Notes: generated by a model from the sequence alone, not told the origin. A stretch of 7,915 nucleotides of DNA from Arthrobacter sp. (GCA_030147325.1 JASLAA010000082.1:1-7915), one strand, 5' to 3'. Counted from the first letter of the stretch, positions 1 to 6,815 are shown. Program-made: numbers and translations.

Positions 1-978
1 GGGGGAGCGGTCCTCTGGCAGCACCTGTTCTGGTTCTTTGGCCACCCCGAGGTGTACATCATTGCGCTGCCGTTCTTCGGCATCGTCTCGGAAATCTTCC
101 CGGTGTTCAGCCGCAAGCCGATCTTCGGCTACAAGGGCCTCGTCTACGCGACGATCGCCATCGCCGCCCTCTCGGTCACCGTGTGGGCCCACCACATGTA
201 CGTCACCGGAGCCGTGCTCCTGCCGTTCTTCGCCTTCATGACCATGCTCATCGCGGTCCCGACGGGCGTGAAGTTCTTCAACTGGATCGGCACCCTGTGG
301 CGCGGATCCCTGACCTTCGAGACACCGATGCTCTGGAGCCTGGGCTTCCTCGTCACCTTCCTCTTCGGAGGACTGACCGGCATCATCCTGGCGTCGCCGC
401 CCCTGGACTTCCACGTCTCGGACACGTACTTCGTCGTCGCGCACTTCCACTACGTGGTGTTCGGCACCGTGGTCTTCGCGATGTTCGCCGGGTTCTACTT
501 CTGGTGGCCGAAGTTCACCGGCAAGATGCTCAACGAACGCCTGGGTAAGATCCACTTCTGGATGCTGTTCCTCGGATTCCACGCCACGTTCCTCATCCAG
601 CACTGGCTCGGCGTCGAGGGCATGCCCCGTCGTTACGCCGACTACCTGCCGGAAGATGGCTACACGGCGATGAACCAGTTCTCCACCATCGGGTCCTTCG
701 TCCTGGGAGCCTCGCTGATCCCGTTCTTCTGGAACGTCTACATCACGTGGCGCACCGGCAAGAAGGTCGAGGTCGATGACCCCTGGGGCTTCGGTGCCTC
801 GCTCGAATGGGCGACCTCCTGCCCGCCCCCGCGGCACAACTTCACCTCGCTGCCGCGCATCCGCTCGGAGCGTCCTGCGCTGGATCTGCACCACCCGGAG
901 CTGCAGCAGACCCATACCCCCGATGACAGCGCAGCCAGTTTCATGGGCTCCGCTGATCGGAAGGACGTCGACGCATGA
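1..978 (+). CDS. ctaD: Cytochrome c oxidase subunit I (aa3 type), C-terminal part, 5' end outside window
   Basis: Catalytic membrane subunit of the aa3 terminal oxidase; it reduces O2 to water at the heme a3-CuB centre and pumps protons. The frame is open from base 1 and gives the last 325 residues; family members are about 570-580, so roughly the N-terminal 40% is missing. Counting from the first window codon, HPEVY (15-19) supplies a CuB histidine and the tyrosine normally cross-linked to it. HH at 64-65 are the other two CuB ligands. T88 and K91 in PTGVK match the K proton pathway. H148 and H150 in HFHYV are the heme a3 and heme a axial ligands. Several hydrophobic helices follow, then a polar cytosolic tail of about 60 residues. 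The TGA stop overlaps the ATG of ctaF (ATGA), implying translational coupling. All visible cofactor ligands are intact. Confidence 0.97.
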   Translation, partial: GGAVLWQHLFWFFGHPEVYIIALPFFGIVSEIFPVFSRKPIFGYKGLVYATIAIAALSVTVWAHHMYVTGAVLLPFFAFMTMLIAVPTGVKFFNWIGTLWRGSLTFETPMLWSLGFLVTFLFGGLTGIILASPPLDFHVSDTYFVVAHFHYVVFGTVVFAMFAGFYFWWPKFTGKMLNERLGKIHFWMLFLGFHATFLIQHWLGVEGMPRRYADYLPEDGYTAMNQFSTIGSFVLGASLIPFFWNVYITWRTGKKVEVDDPWGFGASLEWATSCPPPRHNFTSLPRIRSERPALDLHHPELQQTHTPDDSAASFMGSADRKDVDA

Positions 979-1376
979 AAATCGAGACGAAGCTCTTCAC
1001 CTACATGATGCCGTTCTTCCTTCTGGTCGGGACCGTCTACGGCTTCCTGGTCGAATGGTCCGAACCGGTCGGATTCCTGGCGCTGTACCTGACCGGCGGG
1101 TTGTCGGGAATGATCGGCTTCTACCTCGCCTTCACGGGGAAGCGGGTGGGAGACCGCCCCGAGGATCGCCTTGATGCGGAGATCCACGAGGGATCCGGCG
1201 AGCAGGGGCACTTCAGCCCCTGGAGCTGGTGGCCGCTGGTCCTCGGAATCTCGGCGGCGACGGGTTTTCTCGGTATCGCCATCGGTTTCTGGATCATGTA
1301 CATCGGCATGGGACTGGCCGTCATCGCCCTGGTCGGCTGGGTCTTCGAGTACAGCCGCGGGGATCACGCCCACTGA
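975..1376 (+). CDS. ctaF: Cytochrome c oxidase subunit IV, actinobacterial type
   Basis: Small integral membrane subunit (133 residues) specific to actinobacterial aa3 oxidases. It sits beside subunit I in the bcc-aa3 supercomplex and carries no cofactor. The protein starts MKIETKLFTYMMPFF and has about four hydrophobic segments, near 8-26, 33-54, 84-106 and 107-124. A charged cytosolic loop (about 55-80, GKRVGDRPEDRLDAEIHEG) lies between segments two and three. This length and layout fit the family. The ATG overlaps the ctaD stop by four bases, so it is probably translated by ribosomes finishing ctaD. A strong terminator begins 21 bases after the stop, making this the end of the ctaD-side operon. 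Assignment rests on position after ctaD plus the topology; there is no catalytic motif to check. Confidence 0.93.
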   Translation: MKIETKLFTYMMPFFLLVGTVYGFLVEWSEPVGFLALYLTGGLSGMIGFYLAFTGKRVGDRPEDRLDAEIHEGSGEQGHFSPWSWWPLVLGISAATGFLGIAIGFWIMYIGMGLAVIALVGWVFEYSRGDHAH

Positions 1377-1396
1377 GTCGAAACCCCAGATGTGTC

Positions 1397-1427
1397 AGGA
1401 AGAGCCCGCCGCGTGCGGGCTCTTCCT
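1397..1427 (+). terminator. Rho-independent-type terminator after ctaF
   Basis: A perfect 13-bp stem (AGGAAGAGCCCGC, 1397-1409, with its complement at 1415-1427) closes a 5-base loop, CGCGT. It is followed by CGTTTAA, a short T-run as is usual in high-GC actinobacteria. It lies 20 bases after the ctaF stop and ends the ctaD-ctaF transcript. It also separates that operon from the regulator gene downstream. Confidence 0.85.
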
Positions 1428-1435
1428 CGTTTAAG

Positions 1436-1464
1436 TACAGTCTGAGGTAGCTGACCGCCGGTCA
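1436..1464 (+). promoter_or_regulatory. Possible promoter and operator of the GntR-type gene
   Basis: TACAGT at 1436-1441 fits the actinobacterial -10 pattern TANNNT. Just downstream, TGACC-GCC-GGTCA (1452-1464) is a perfect 5-bp inverted repeat with a 3-base centre, a size and symmetry suited to a dimeric winged-helix repressor. If the -10 is right, transcription would begin near 1448, placing the repeat over the first transcribed bases, where bound protein would block initiation or elongation. The -35 position would fall in the ctaF terminator and shows no good match. Autoregulation by the adjacent GntR protein is inference from family habit. Confidence 0.35.
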
Positions 1465-1501
1465 TGGTGCTTCGCGCGGTCCACGAAGGGAAGGGGTGGA
1501 G

Positions 1502-2293
1502 ATGACGATTCTTCCGCGACCCTTCGATGCGGAACACCTCGACGACGCTGCGGGTTCGCCGAAGCACGTTCAGCTCCGTGAGAGCCTGCGGCGATATGTG
1601 CTCCAGCACGGCGAGCAGGGAGCACCCGTGCCGTCAGAACGTCAGCTGAGCGACTACTACGGCGTCGCCAGGATGACAGTGCGCCAGGCCGTGGACGCCC
1701 TCGTCGCGGAGGAAGTGCTGGAGCGGGTCGTCGGGCTGGGGACGTTCGTGGCGCGCACGAAACTGGACCTGCACATGAAGATGACGTCGTACACGGAGGA
1801 GATGATCCGGCGGGGCATGGTCCCCGACGCCCGGGTGCTGAGCTTCGAACAGCAGGGCGCAACGCCCCTGGTCGCAAGGGAACTGCAGATCGACATCGGT
1901 CAACCCGTCATCCGCTTCCGCCGGCAGCTCCTCGCCGACGGTGAGCCGATGAGCGTGGACGAGAATTTCATTCCAGCCCATCGGGTGAAGGGGATCCTCG
2001 ACGATCCTCCTCCCACCTCGCTCTACAACGTGCTCAGTGAGAGGTACGGGCTGGTCATGGAGTGGGGCGAGGACACGATCGAGGCGACGGCGGCCTCGCC
2101 GTCGATCGCACGCCTCCTGAATGTGGAGATGAATGCTCCACTTCTCAAGATCCAGCGGCACGCCTACGTCGCCCGGGCGATGATCGACTACTCGGTGTCC
2201 TATTACAGGGCTGATCGCTACAAGCTCTGGGTGCCCCTGCAGCGGCCGGGAGTACGGACTCCGCGGGCGTACAGCTCCAAGCGCTTGGGCTGA
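1502..2293 (+). CDS. GntR-family transcriptional regulator, HutC subfamily (UTRA domain)
   Basis: Cytoplasmic DNA-binding regulator of 263 residues. Residues 20-85 form a winged helix-turn-helix: VPSERQLSDYYGVARMTVRQ (43-62) carries the typical GntR recognition segment, followed by the wing VVGLGTFVA (76-84). Residues about 90-247 form a UTRA effector domain, ending in the family-like stretch YSVSYYRADRYKLWVPL (230-246). UTRA domains usually bind small ligands such as sugars, amino sugars or histidine-pathway compounds; the ligand here cannot be read from sequence. ATG 1502 is preferred because AAGGGG lies 5 bases upstream. An in-frame GTG at 1496 with GAAGGG before it is possible and adds two residues. 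The gene has its own short upstream region between two terminators, so it is probably monocistronic. A link to respiration is suggested only by position. Confidence 0.92.
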   Translation: MTILPRPFDAEHLDDAAGSPKHVQLRESLRRYVLQHGEQGAPVPSERQLSDYYGVARMTVRQAVDALVAEEVLERVVGLGTFVARTKLDLHMKMTSYTEEMIRRGMVPDARVLSFEQQGATPLVARELQIDIGQPVIRFRRQLLADGEPMSVDENFIPAHRVKGILDDPPPTSLYNVLSERYGLVMEWGEDTIEATAASPSIARLLNVEMNAPLLKIQRHAYVARAMIDYSVSYYRADRYKLWVPLQRPGVRTPRAYSSKRLG

Positions 2294-2364
2294 GGCGGGT
2301 GTGAGCCGTGCGCCCGGCCAGCAAGGCGACCTTCCCTGTCGGTTCGGCGAAAGGTAGGCGGCGG

Positions 2365-2438
2365 ACGGTCTCGGCGCCGGATGCCGGCCGGACTCGAGAC
2401 GACGTCGGCTGCTCGCCGACTCGCTGACGCGAGACCGT
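2365..2438. repeat. Nested inverted repeat in the convergent gap
   Basis: The outer arms ACGGTCTCG (2365-2373) and CGAGACCGT (2430-2438) are perfectly complementary over 9 bp. Inside is a 6-bp hairpin (GTCGGC 2404-2409, GCCGAC 2415-2420, loop TGCTC). The short hairpin TCGC-TGAC-GCGA (2421-2432) would compete with the outer arm. It may be an accessory terminator or structured 3' end of the regulator transcript. High-GC sequence produces such repeats by chance, so significance is uncertain. Confidence 0.3.
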
Positions 2439-2443
2439 GAACG

Positions 2444-2479
2444 AGGAAGGGCCAGGACGTTTCCGTCCTGGCCCTTCCT
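2444..2479. terminator. Bidirectional terminator between the GntR-type gene and qcrB
   Basis: A perfect 16-bp stem (2444-2459 with 2464-2479) closes a TTTC tetraloop. The arms read AGGAAGGGCCAGGACG and its complement, so the hairpin forms on transcripts from either strand. It lies about 35 bases past the qcrB stop and 150 bases past the regulator stop. T-runs are weak on both sides, as is common in high-GC genomes. It should end both the ctaE-qcrCAB transcript and the regulator transcript. Confidence 0.85.
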
Positions 2480-2513
2480 GCTTCCGGGCTGCAAGCCCAG
2501 TGGTCGATCGCCC

Positions 2514-4199
2514 TTAGTGGCTGGCGATGGACTCGCGGTCCTTCGCGCCGGCGATCTCCTCATGGTGGTCACCATGGGAAGCCGCCAGTTCCTTCGGCGT
2601 GACCGGAGCGACCCGATCCTCGAAGAAGAAGCGGGAGACACGGCCATGGACCTTGTCGAGGCGGCTGATCTTGCCGTTGGCGTCGGCCTTGGGAACCATC
2701 ACCTCGGGAGCCTCGAAGCTGACCAGCTTGTACCGCTTGTAGTCGTCGACCGGCTCGTGCACCTCGATGAACTCACCGTGGGGCAGGCGCACGATGCGTC
2801 CCGTCTCCCGGCCGTGGAGGGCGATCTCGCGATCCTTGCGCTGCAGGGCGAGGGCGATGCGCCGCGTGACCATGAAGGCGAGGATGGGTCCGAAGATCAC
2901 CAGGAAGCGCAACCAGTAGAGGACGTCGTTCAGCGACACCAGGAAGTGCGTGGCGATGAGGTCGGAACTCGCGGCGGCCCACATGACGCAGTAGAACGTG
3001 ATGCCTGCGACGCCGATGGCGGTGCGGGTCGGAGCGTTGCGCGGACGGTTCAGCAGGTGGTGTTCGCGCCGGTCCTTGGTCACCCACGCTTCGATCCACG
3101 GCCAGGTGAACATGAGGCCGAAGACGATCATCGCTGGGACCAGTGCCGGCAGCAGCACGTTCAGCGACAGGGCGTTCTCGCCCCAGGGGAACGGGATCAT
3201 GAACTCGAAGTCGAAGTTCGGCCCCAGGGTCCCTGGCATCAGCCGGAGCGCGCCATCCACCCAGCCGATGTACCAGTCGGGCTGGGTACCGGCGGAGACG
3301 GGGGAGGGATCGTAGGGACCGTAGTTCCAGATCGGGTTGATGGTGAAAGCAGCCGAGATGGCGGCGAGCACACCGAAGACGATGAAGAAGAACCCTCCGG
3401 CCTTCGCGGCGTAGACGGGACCGACGGGGTAGCCGACCACGTTCGTGTTCGTCCGGCCCGGGCCGGGGAACTGTGCGTGCTTGTGGAGCACCACCATGAA
3501 CAGGTGGATGCCGATCATCAGCAGGATGACCGCGGGGATCAGCAGGATGTGGAGGACATACAGCCGGGGGATGATCACGGTACCCGGGAACTCTCCACCG
3601 AAGAGGAAGAAGCTCAGGTAGGTCCCGACCACCGGGATGGCCTTCATGACGCCGTCGATGATGCGGAGACCGTTGCCGGACAGCAGGTCATCGGGAAGCG
3701 AGTAACCGGTGAAGCCGGCTGCGAGGCTCAGGATCACCAGGACACATCCGACGACCCAGTTGAACTCGCGGGGACGGCGGAACGCCCCGGTGAAGAACAC
3801 GCGCAGCATGTGGACGGCTACCGATGCGACGAAGAGGAGTGCGGCCCAGTGGTGGACCTGCCGCATGAACAGGCCACCCCGGACATCGAAGGAGATGTCG
3901 AGCGATGACGCGTAGGCCATGGACATCTCGACACCGCGCAGGGGCGCGTAACTGCCTTCGTAATGCGTCTCAGCCATCGACGGGTCGTAGAAGAAGGTGA
4001 GGAATGTGCCCGAGATCAGCAGGATGACGAAGGTGTAGAGCGCCACCTCACCGAACATGAACGTCCAGTGGTCGGGAAAGATCTTCCGGCCGAACTCCTT
4101 GACGATGCCCGAGCCACCGACACGTGAGTCGACGTAGTCGGTGACCTTACCCACGCGCGTCTTCGGCACGTAGGTTGGTGTTGCGGTTGAGCTGCTCAT
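2514..4199 (-). CDS. qcrB: Cytochrome bc1 (bcc) complex cytochrome b subunit
   Basis: Diheme cytochrome b of the menaquinol:cytochrome c reductase, an integral membrane protein of 561 residues, normal for actinobacteria. H116 and H130 (VHHW, VHML) and H217 and H232 (YVLH, GIHLF) are the four expected ligands of the low- and high-potential b hemes. PDWY at 307-310 is the quinol-oxidation-site loop, the actinobacterial counterpart of PEWY. About eight hydrophobic helices end near residue 450. The remaining 110 residues form a charged cytosolic tail that finishes in a His/Asp/Glu-rich stretch; such a C-terminal extension is usual in actinobacterial QcrB. The ATG lies one base after the qcrA stop, with GCGAGG as ribosome site inside the end of qcrA, so the two are tightly coupled. 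The stop is TAA, followed by a terminator. Confidence 0.97.
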   Translation of the reverse strand: MSSSTATPTYVPKTRVGKVTDYVDSRVGGSGIVKEFGRKIFPDHWTFMFGEVALYTFVILLISGTFLTFFYDPSMAETHYEGSYAPLRGVEMSMAYASSLDISFDVRGGLFMRQVHHWAALLFVASVAVHMLRVFFTGAFRRPREFNWVVGCVLVILSLAAGFTGYSLPDDLLSGNGLRIIDGVMKAIPVVGTYLSFFLFGGEFPGTVIIPRLYVLHILLIPAVILLMIGIHLFMVVLHKHAQFPGPGRTNTNVVGYPVGPVYAAKAGGFFFIVFGVLAAISAAFTINPIWNYGPYDPSPVSAGTQPDWYIGWVDGALRLMPGTLGPNFDFEFMIPFPWGENALSLNVLLPALVPAMIVFGLMFTWPWIEAWVTKDRREHHLLNRPRNAPTRTAIGVAGITFYCVMWAAASSDLIATHFLVSLNDVLYWLRFLVIFGPILAFMVTRRIALALQRKDREIALHGRETGRIVRLPHGEFIEVHEPVDDYKRYKLVSFEAPEVMVPKADANGKISRLDKVHGRVSRFFFEDRVAPVTPKELAASHGDHHEEIAGAKDRESIASH

Positions 4200-4200
4200 G

Positions 4201-5223
4201 TCAGCCTCGCTCCCAGAAACTAGGTCCTACGGGTTCTTGGAAGTCGCTCGAGGCGACTAGATAGCCCTCATCGTCTACTTCGATGGGTAGCTGTGGCAGC
4301 GGGCGTGCGGCAGGCCCGAAGATCACTTTGCACTCCTGCTCGAGGTCGAAGGTCGACTGGTGGCAGGGGCACAGCAGGTGGTGCGTCTGCTGCTCGTACA
4401 ACGCCACCGGGCAACCGACATGGGTGCAGATCTTCGAGTAGGCGACGATGCCGTCGTAGCCCCAGTTCTCCCGACCTGGGGAGGGGTTGAGCTCCTCGGG
4501 GTCCAGGCGCATCAGCAGCACGACGGCCTTCGCCTTCTCCTCGAGCTTGTTCTCGACCTCGTTGAGGCCCTCGGGAATCACGTGGAAGGCGGATCCCATG
4601 GTGACGTCCGAAGCGCGGATCGGCGTCCCACTGGGGTCACGCGTCAGCCGTACGCCGGTGTCCCACATGGTTTGCTTCAGCGAATTGCCGGGCAGGGGAC
4701 CGAGGTCGCGGAAGATGGCGATAGCCGGCAGGGGAGCCAGGAGCGCCGCTCCGAGCAGGGTGTTCCGGATCAAGGGACGGCGCTTGATGCCGGATTCCTC
4801 GAGGATGTCGTTGACGATCTTCTCGGCATCTTGCCGGTCCTTCTCGGGCCGGATCTCATGACGGCTCTCGGTCACCTCGTGATCGGGCATGAGCGTCTTG
4901 GCCCAGTGCACGATTCCGACGCCGATACCCAGCATCGCGAACGCGGTGCCGAGGCCCAGCATCAGGTTCTGCAGGCGCAGGCGCTCGATCGTCTCGTTCA
5001 ACGGGACGAAGAAGTAGCCGACGAAGAAGAGGAGCGTTCCGAGGATGGAGATGAAGAACAGCAGGGCGACCTGCCGTTCTGCGCGCTTCTCCGCGCGGGG
5101 GTCGCGGTCTGCCAGCCGTGGCCGGTGGGGAGGCAGGCCCGGGTTCTCGAACTGGTCCAGCTCCCGACCGGGCGTAGCGACGGTGACCGTGGTACCCGGG
5201 GCGCCGTTACTGGAGTCCGCCAT
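4201..5223 (-). CDS. qcrA: Cytochrome bcc complex Rieske iron-sulfur subunit
   Basis: Carries the [2Fe-2S] cluster that takes the first electron from menaquinol and passes it to QcrC. From the ATG at 5223 the protein has 340 residues. A Pro- and charge-rich cytosolic N-terminus precedes three hydrophobic segments (about 51-75, 87-109, 152-172), the actinobacterial arrangement rather than the single anchor of mitochondrial Rieske proteins. The cluster motifs are CTHVGC (C266, H268, C271) and CPCHQS (C285, C287, H288). The Cys and His residues within them provide two cluster ligands per motif plus the structural disulfide pair. An in-frame ATG at 5235 would add MREI, but its GAAGG sits directly against the codon, so 5223 is preferred; the evidence is not decisive. 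It follows qcrC by about 75 bases and is followed by qcrB after one base. Confidence 0.95.
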   Translation of the reverse strand: MADSSNGAPGTTVTVATPGRELDQFENPGLPPHRPRLADRDPRAEKRAERQVALLFFISILGTLLFFVGYFFVPLNETIERLRLQNLMLGLGTAFAMLGIGVGIVHWAKTLMPDHEVTESRHEIRPEKDRQDAEKIVNDILEESGIKRRPLIRNTLLGAALLAPLPAIAIFRDLGPLPGNSLKQTMWDTGVRLTRDPSGTPIRASDVTMGSAFHVIPEGLNEVENKLEEKAKAVVLLMRLDPEELNPSPGRENWGYDGIVAYSKICTHVGCPVALYEQQTHHLLCPCHQSTFDLEQECKVIFGPAARPLPQLPIEVDDEGYLVASSDFQEPVGPSFWERG

Positions 5224-5239
5224 GATCTCTCTCATCCTT

Positions 5240-5279
5240 CTTTAGGTACTTCGTTCGCAGGTCTATAGGTGATTCGTTC
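5240..5279 (-). repeat. Imperfect 17-base direct repeat upstream of qcrA
   Basis: On the plus strand, CTTTAGGTACTTCGTTC (5240-5256) and CTATAGGTGATTCGTTC (5263-5279) match at 14 of 17 positions, with starts 23 bases apart. They fill most of the only sizeable gap inside the qcr operon, and the qcrA-proximal copy runs into the AAAGAAGG ribosome-site region. In the mRNA the copies read GAACGAA-N2-ACCTATAG and GAACGAA-N2-ACCTAAAG. They could be a tandem protein-binding site, an RNA-binding or processing site, or a chance duplication. Confidence 0.45.
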
Positions 5280-5298
5280 ACAACGTGGTACCGGATGG

Positions 5299-6090
5299 TC
5301 AGGAGGACCGAGAGGTGAGCCACACGGTGAAGGCGATGATGACGCCGAGTCCGGCGACCCAGATGAAGAGTCCCTCGGAGACCGGCCCGAGCGAACCGAG
5401 ATCGGCTCCACCAGGAGAACCCTGCTCCTCGATCGTCTTCAGGAAGGCGATGATGTCCTGCTTCTCCTCGGGGGAGACGTTCGCGTCGCTGAAGACGGGC
5501 ATGTTCTGCGGGCCGGTGACCATGGCCTCGTAGATGTGCTTCTCGCTCGTACCGTCGATCGACGGTGCGAACTTCCCGCGGGTCAACGCGCCGCCGGCAG
5601 CGGCGGCGTTGTGGCACATGGCGCAGTTCACGCGGAACAGCTCGCCGCCCTTGGCGGAATCGCCTCCGGAGGCGTCCAGCATCTCGTCCGTCGGGATGGC
5701 AGGACCTGCGCCGAGGGAGGCGACGTACGCTGCGAGCTGACTGATCTGCTCCTGGGTGAACTGGACCGGCTTCGCCTGCGCCTGGGGTCCGTCCATCTGC
5801 ATCGGCATGCGGCCGGTACCGACCTGGAAGTCCACGGATGCTGCACCGACGCCAACAAGGGAAGGGGCTGCGTCCGAACCGGTCGCTCCCATCCCGTGGC
5901 ACGAGGCACAGTTCGCCGAGAACAGCTTGCTGCCCTCTTCGACGTCGTTCGCCGTGAACGTGGTGGTCTGCGCCTGCGCCTCGTTGGCGGTGCTGGCTGC
6001 TGAGTAGATCCCGCCGGTGACGAGGAGCGCCATCAGGAGCAACGCAAACGCTGCTAGGGGATGACGCCGCCTCTGGGAGAGTGCCTTCAC
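5299..6090 (-). CDS. qcrC: Diheme cytochrome c subunit of the bcc complex
   Basis: Membrane-anchored c-type cytochrome that carries electrons from the Rieske/cytochrome b module straight to the oxidase, replacing soluble cytochrome c. From GTG 6090 the protein has 263 residues. The order is: basic N-terminus KALSQRRRH, hydrophobic signal anchor (about 11-30), heme c site CASCH (61-65), second site CAMCH (156-160), and C-terminal membrane helix (about 239-258). Likely axial methionines are M95 or M97 (GRMPMQ) and M197 (QNMP). GTG 6090 is chosen because GCAGGA lies 8 bases upstream and the protein then begins like related QcrC proteins as I recall them. An in-frame ATG at 6138 also has a ribosome site (AGAGG) and would add 16 Ser-rich residues. 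It follows ctaE and precedes qcrA by about 75 bases. Confidence 0.94.
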   Translation of the reverse strand: MKALSQRRRHPLAAFALLLMALLVTGGIYSAASTANEAQAQTTTFTANDVEEGSKLFSANCASCHGMGATGSDAAPSLVGVGAASVDFQVGTGRMPMQMDGPQAQAKPVQFTQEQISQLAAYVASLGAGPAIPTDEMLDASGGDSAKGGELFRVNCAMCHNAAAAGGALTRGKFAPSIDGTSEKHIYEAMVTGPQNMPVFSDANVSPEEKQDIIAFLKTIEEQGSPGGADLGSLGPVSEGLFIWVAGLGVIIAFTVWLTSRSS

Positions 6091-6141
6091 GAAATGGTTC
6101 CTGCCTTTTGTGGTGCCAGAGCTGCTGGAGTTCCTCATTGA

Positions 6142-6173
6142 ATTCTACCTCTAGTAGAAGAGTCTACAGGAGG
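6142..6173 (-). promoter_or_regulatory. Possible internal promoter, operator and hairpin before qcrC
   Basis: Read on the minus strand, TTCTAC-TAGAG-GTAGA (6159-6144) is an inverted repeat overlapping TAGAAT (6147-6142), a 5/6 match to TATAAT. Transcription would then begin near 6135, inside the first codons of the longer qcrC reading and ahead of the GTG at 6090. The same 32 bases can fold in the read-through mRNA as CCTC-CT-GTAGA-CTCT-TCTAC-TA-GAGG. That is a 9-bp stem with a small internal mismatch, and it buries the GAGG ribosome site of the ATG 6138 start. The stem begins just after the ctaE stop. Sequence alone cannot separate promoter/operator from RNA hairpin; both could apply. Confidence 0.4.
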
Positions 6174-6176
6174 CAG

Positions 6177-6815
6177 CTACTGGAGGAAGTAGATGATGAT
6201 GAACAGACCGATCCAGACGACATCGACGAAGTGCCAGTAGTAGGACGTGACGATGGCGGAGGTGGCTTCGAAGTGCCCGAACTGGCGAGCGATGAAGGCG
6301 CGACCGATGATGAACAGGAACGCGATCAGGCCGCCCACCACGTGGATGCCGTGGAAGCCGGTGGTCATGTAGAAGGCCGACCCGAAGGCGTTGGAGGAGA
6401 GGGAGATGCCCTCTGCCACCAGCTCCGCGTACTCGTAGGCCTGAACGGAGACGAAGATCGCGCCCATGAAGAAGGTGAGCAGGAACCACTCGACCATTCC
6501 CCAGCGGGACAGCTGGAACAGTCCGCCGGTCCGGCGTGGCTGCAGCCGCTCGGCGGCGAACACCCCGAACTGGCAGCTGAAGGAGCTGGACACCAGGATG
6601 ACGGTGTTCACGAGAGCGAACGGGACGTTCAGCTTCTCGGTCTCCATGGCCCACAGCTCGCTCGACGTGGACCGCAGGGTGAAGTACATGGCAAAGAGGC
6701 CCGCGAAGAACATCAGCTCGCTGGACAGCCACACGACGGTTCCTACGGAGACCATGTTCGGGCGGTTGAGCGCGGGATGTGGGGCGGCGCTGGGGGCTTG
6801 GGTCGCAGATGTCAC
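6177..6815 (-). CDS. ctaE: Cytochrome c oxidase subunit III
   Basis: Cofactor-free membrane subunit (212 residues) that supports subunit I and the entry of its proton pathway. The protein begins MTSATQAPSA and has five hydrophobic segments (about 25-45, 67-88, 105-130, 145-172, 188-210), matching the five-helix short form common in actinobacteria. Family features are SSELMFFAGLF (31-41, E33 conserved), TTGFHGIHV (151-159) and SYYWHFVDVVW (191-201). The start is GTG 6815. The upstream ATG at 6823 is in another frame and stops at once. There is no ribosome site at normal distance, but a -10-like CATAAT ends 7 bases before the GTG, suggesting a leaderless mRNA. It is the first gene of the ctaE-qcrCAB operon, diverging from trpD. 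Confidence 0.96.
   Translation of the reverse strand: MTSATQAPSAAPHPALNRPNMVSVGTVVWLSSELMFFAGLFAMYFTLRSTSSELWAMETEKLNVPFALVNTVILVSSSFSCQFGVFAAERLQPRRTGGLFQLSRWGMVEWFLLTFFMGAIFVSVQAYEYAELVAEGISLSSNAFGSAFYMTTGFHGIHVVGGLIAFLFIIGRAFIARQFGHFEATSAIVTSYYWHFVDVVWIGLFIIIYFLQ

Larger units (their letters stand above)
2294..2513. other. Convergent intergenic region between the GntR-type gene and qcrB
   Basis: There is no credible gene here. Besides the strong terminator at 2444-2479, it holds a 9-bp inverted repeat (ACGGTCTCG at 2365-2373 with CGAGACCGT at 2430-2438). The 56 bases between the arms are themselves rich in small palindromes, including CGGCGCCG, and a GTCGGC/GCCGAC hairpin at 2404-2420. 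A 5-bp hairpin with a 3-base loop (GGGCT/AGCCC, 2486-2498) lies directly after the qcrB stop. Long minus-strand frames across this stretch are antisense shadows of the regulator gene. Confidence 0.6.

Noticed and set aside
307..310. PDWY instead of PEWY in QcrB (residue numbers, not bases)
   Set aside because: Asp at this site is the usual form in actinobacterial QcrB, so it is not an anomaly.
738..1373. A 211-codon minus-strand frame opposite ctaD and ctaF
   Set aside because: It is antisense to two well-supported oxidase genes, with no independent support.
1480..1500. TCCAC/GTGGA hairpin around the GntR-gene ribosome site
   Set aside because: It is only 5 bp around an 11-base loop, and the purine-rich site stays in the loop; too weak to claim control.
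1634..2647. A 337-codon minus-strand frame spanning the regulator, the convergent gap and the qcrB end
   Set aside because: It runs antisense through the GntR gene and across the 16-bp terminator, then overlaps qcrB in another frame. It has no recognisable domain or ribosome site.
2517..3908. A 463-codon plus-strand frame opposite qcrB
   Set aside because: It is exactly antisense to qcrB, which has all heme ligands. The translation is a low-complexity Asp/Glu/Val/His/Gly mix typical of the antisense of a high-GC gene.
5269..5281. GTGA-TTCGT-TCAC as a CRP/GlxR-type site
   Set aside because: The spacing is 5 rather than 6 bases and the flanking T/A are missing. It lies inside an operon within the direct repeat.
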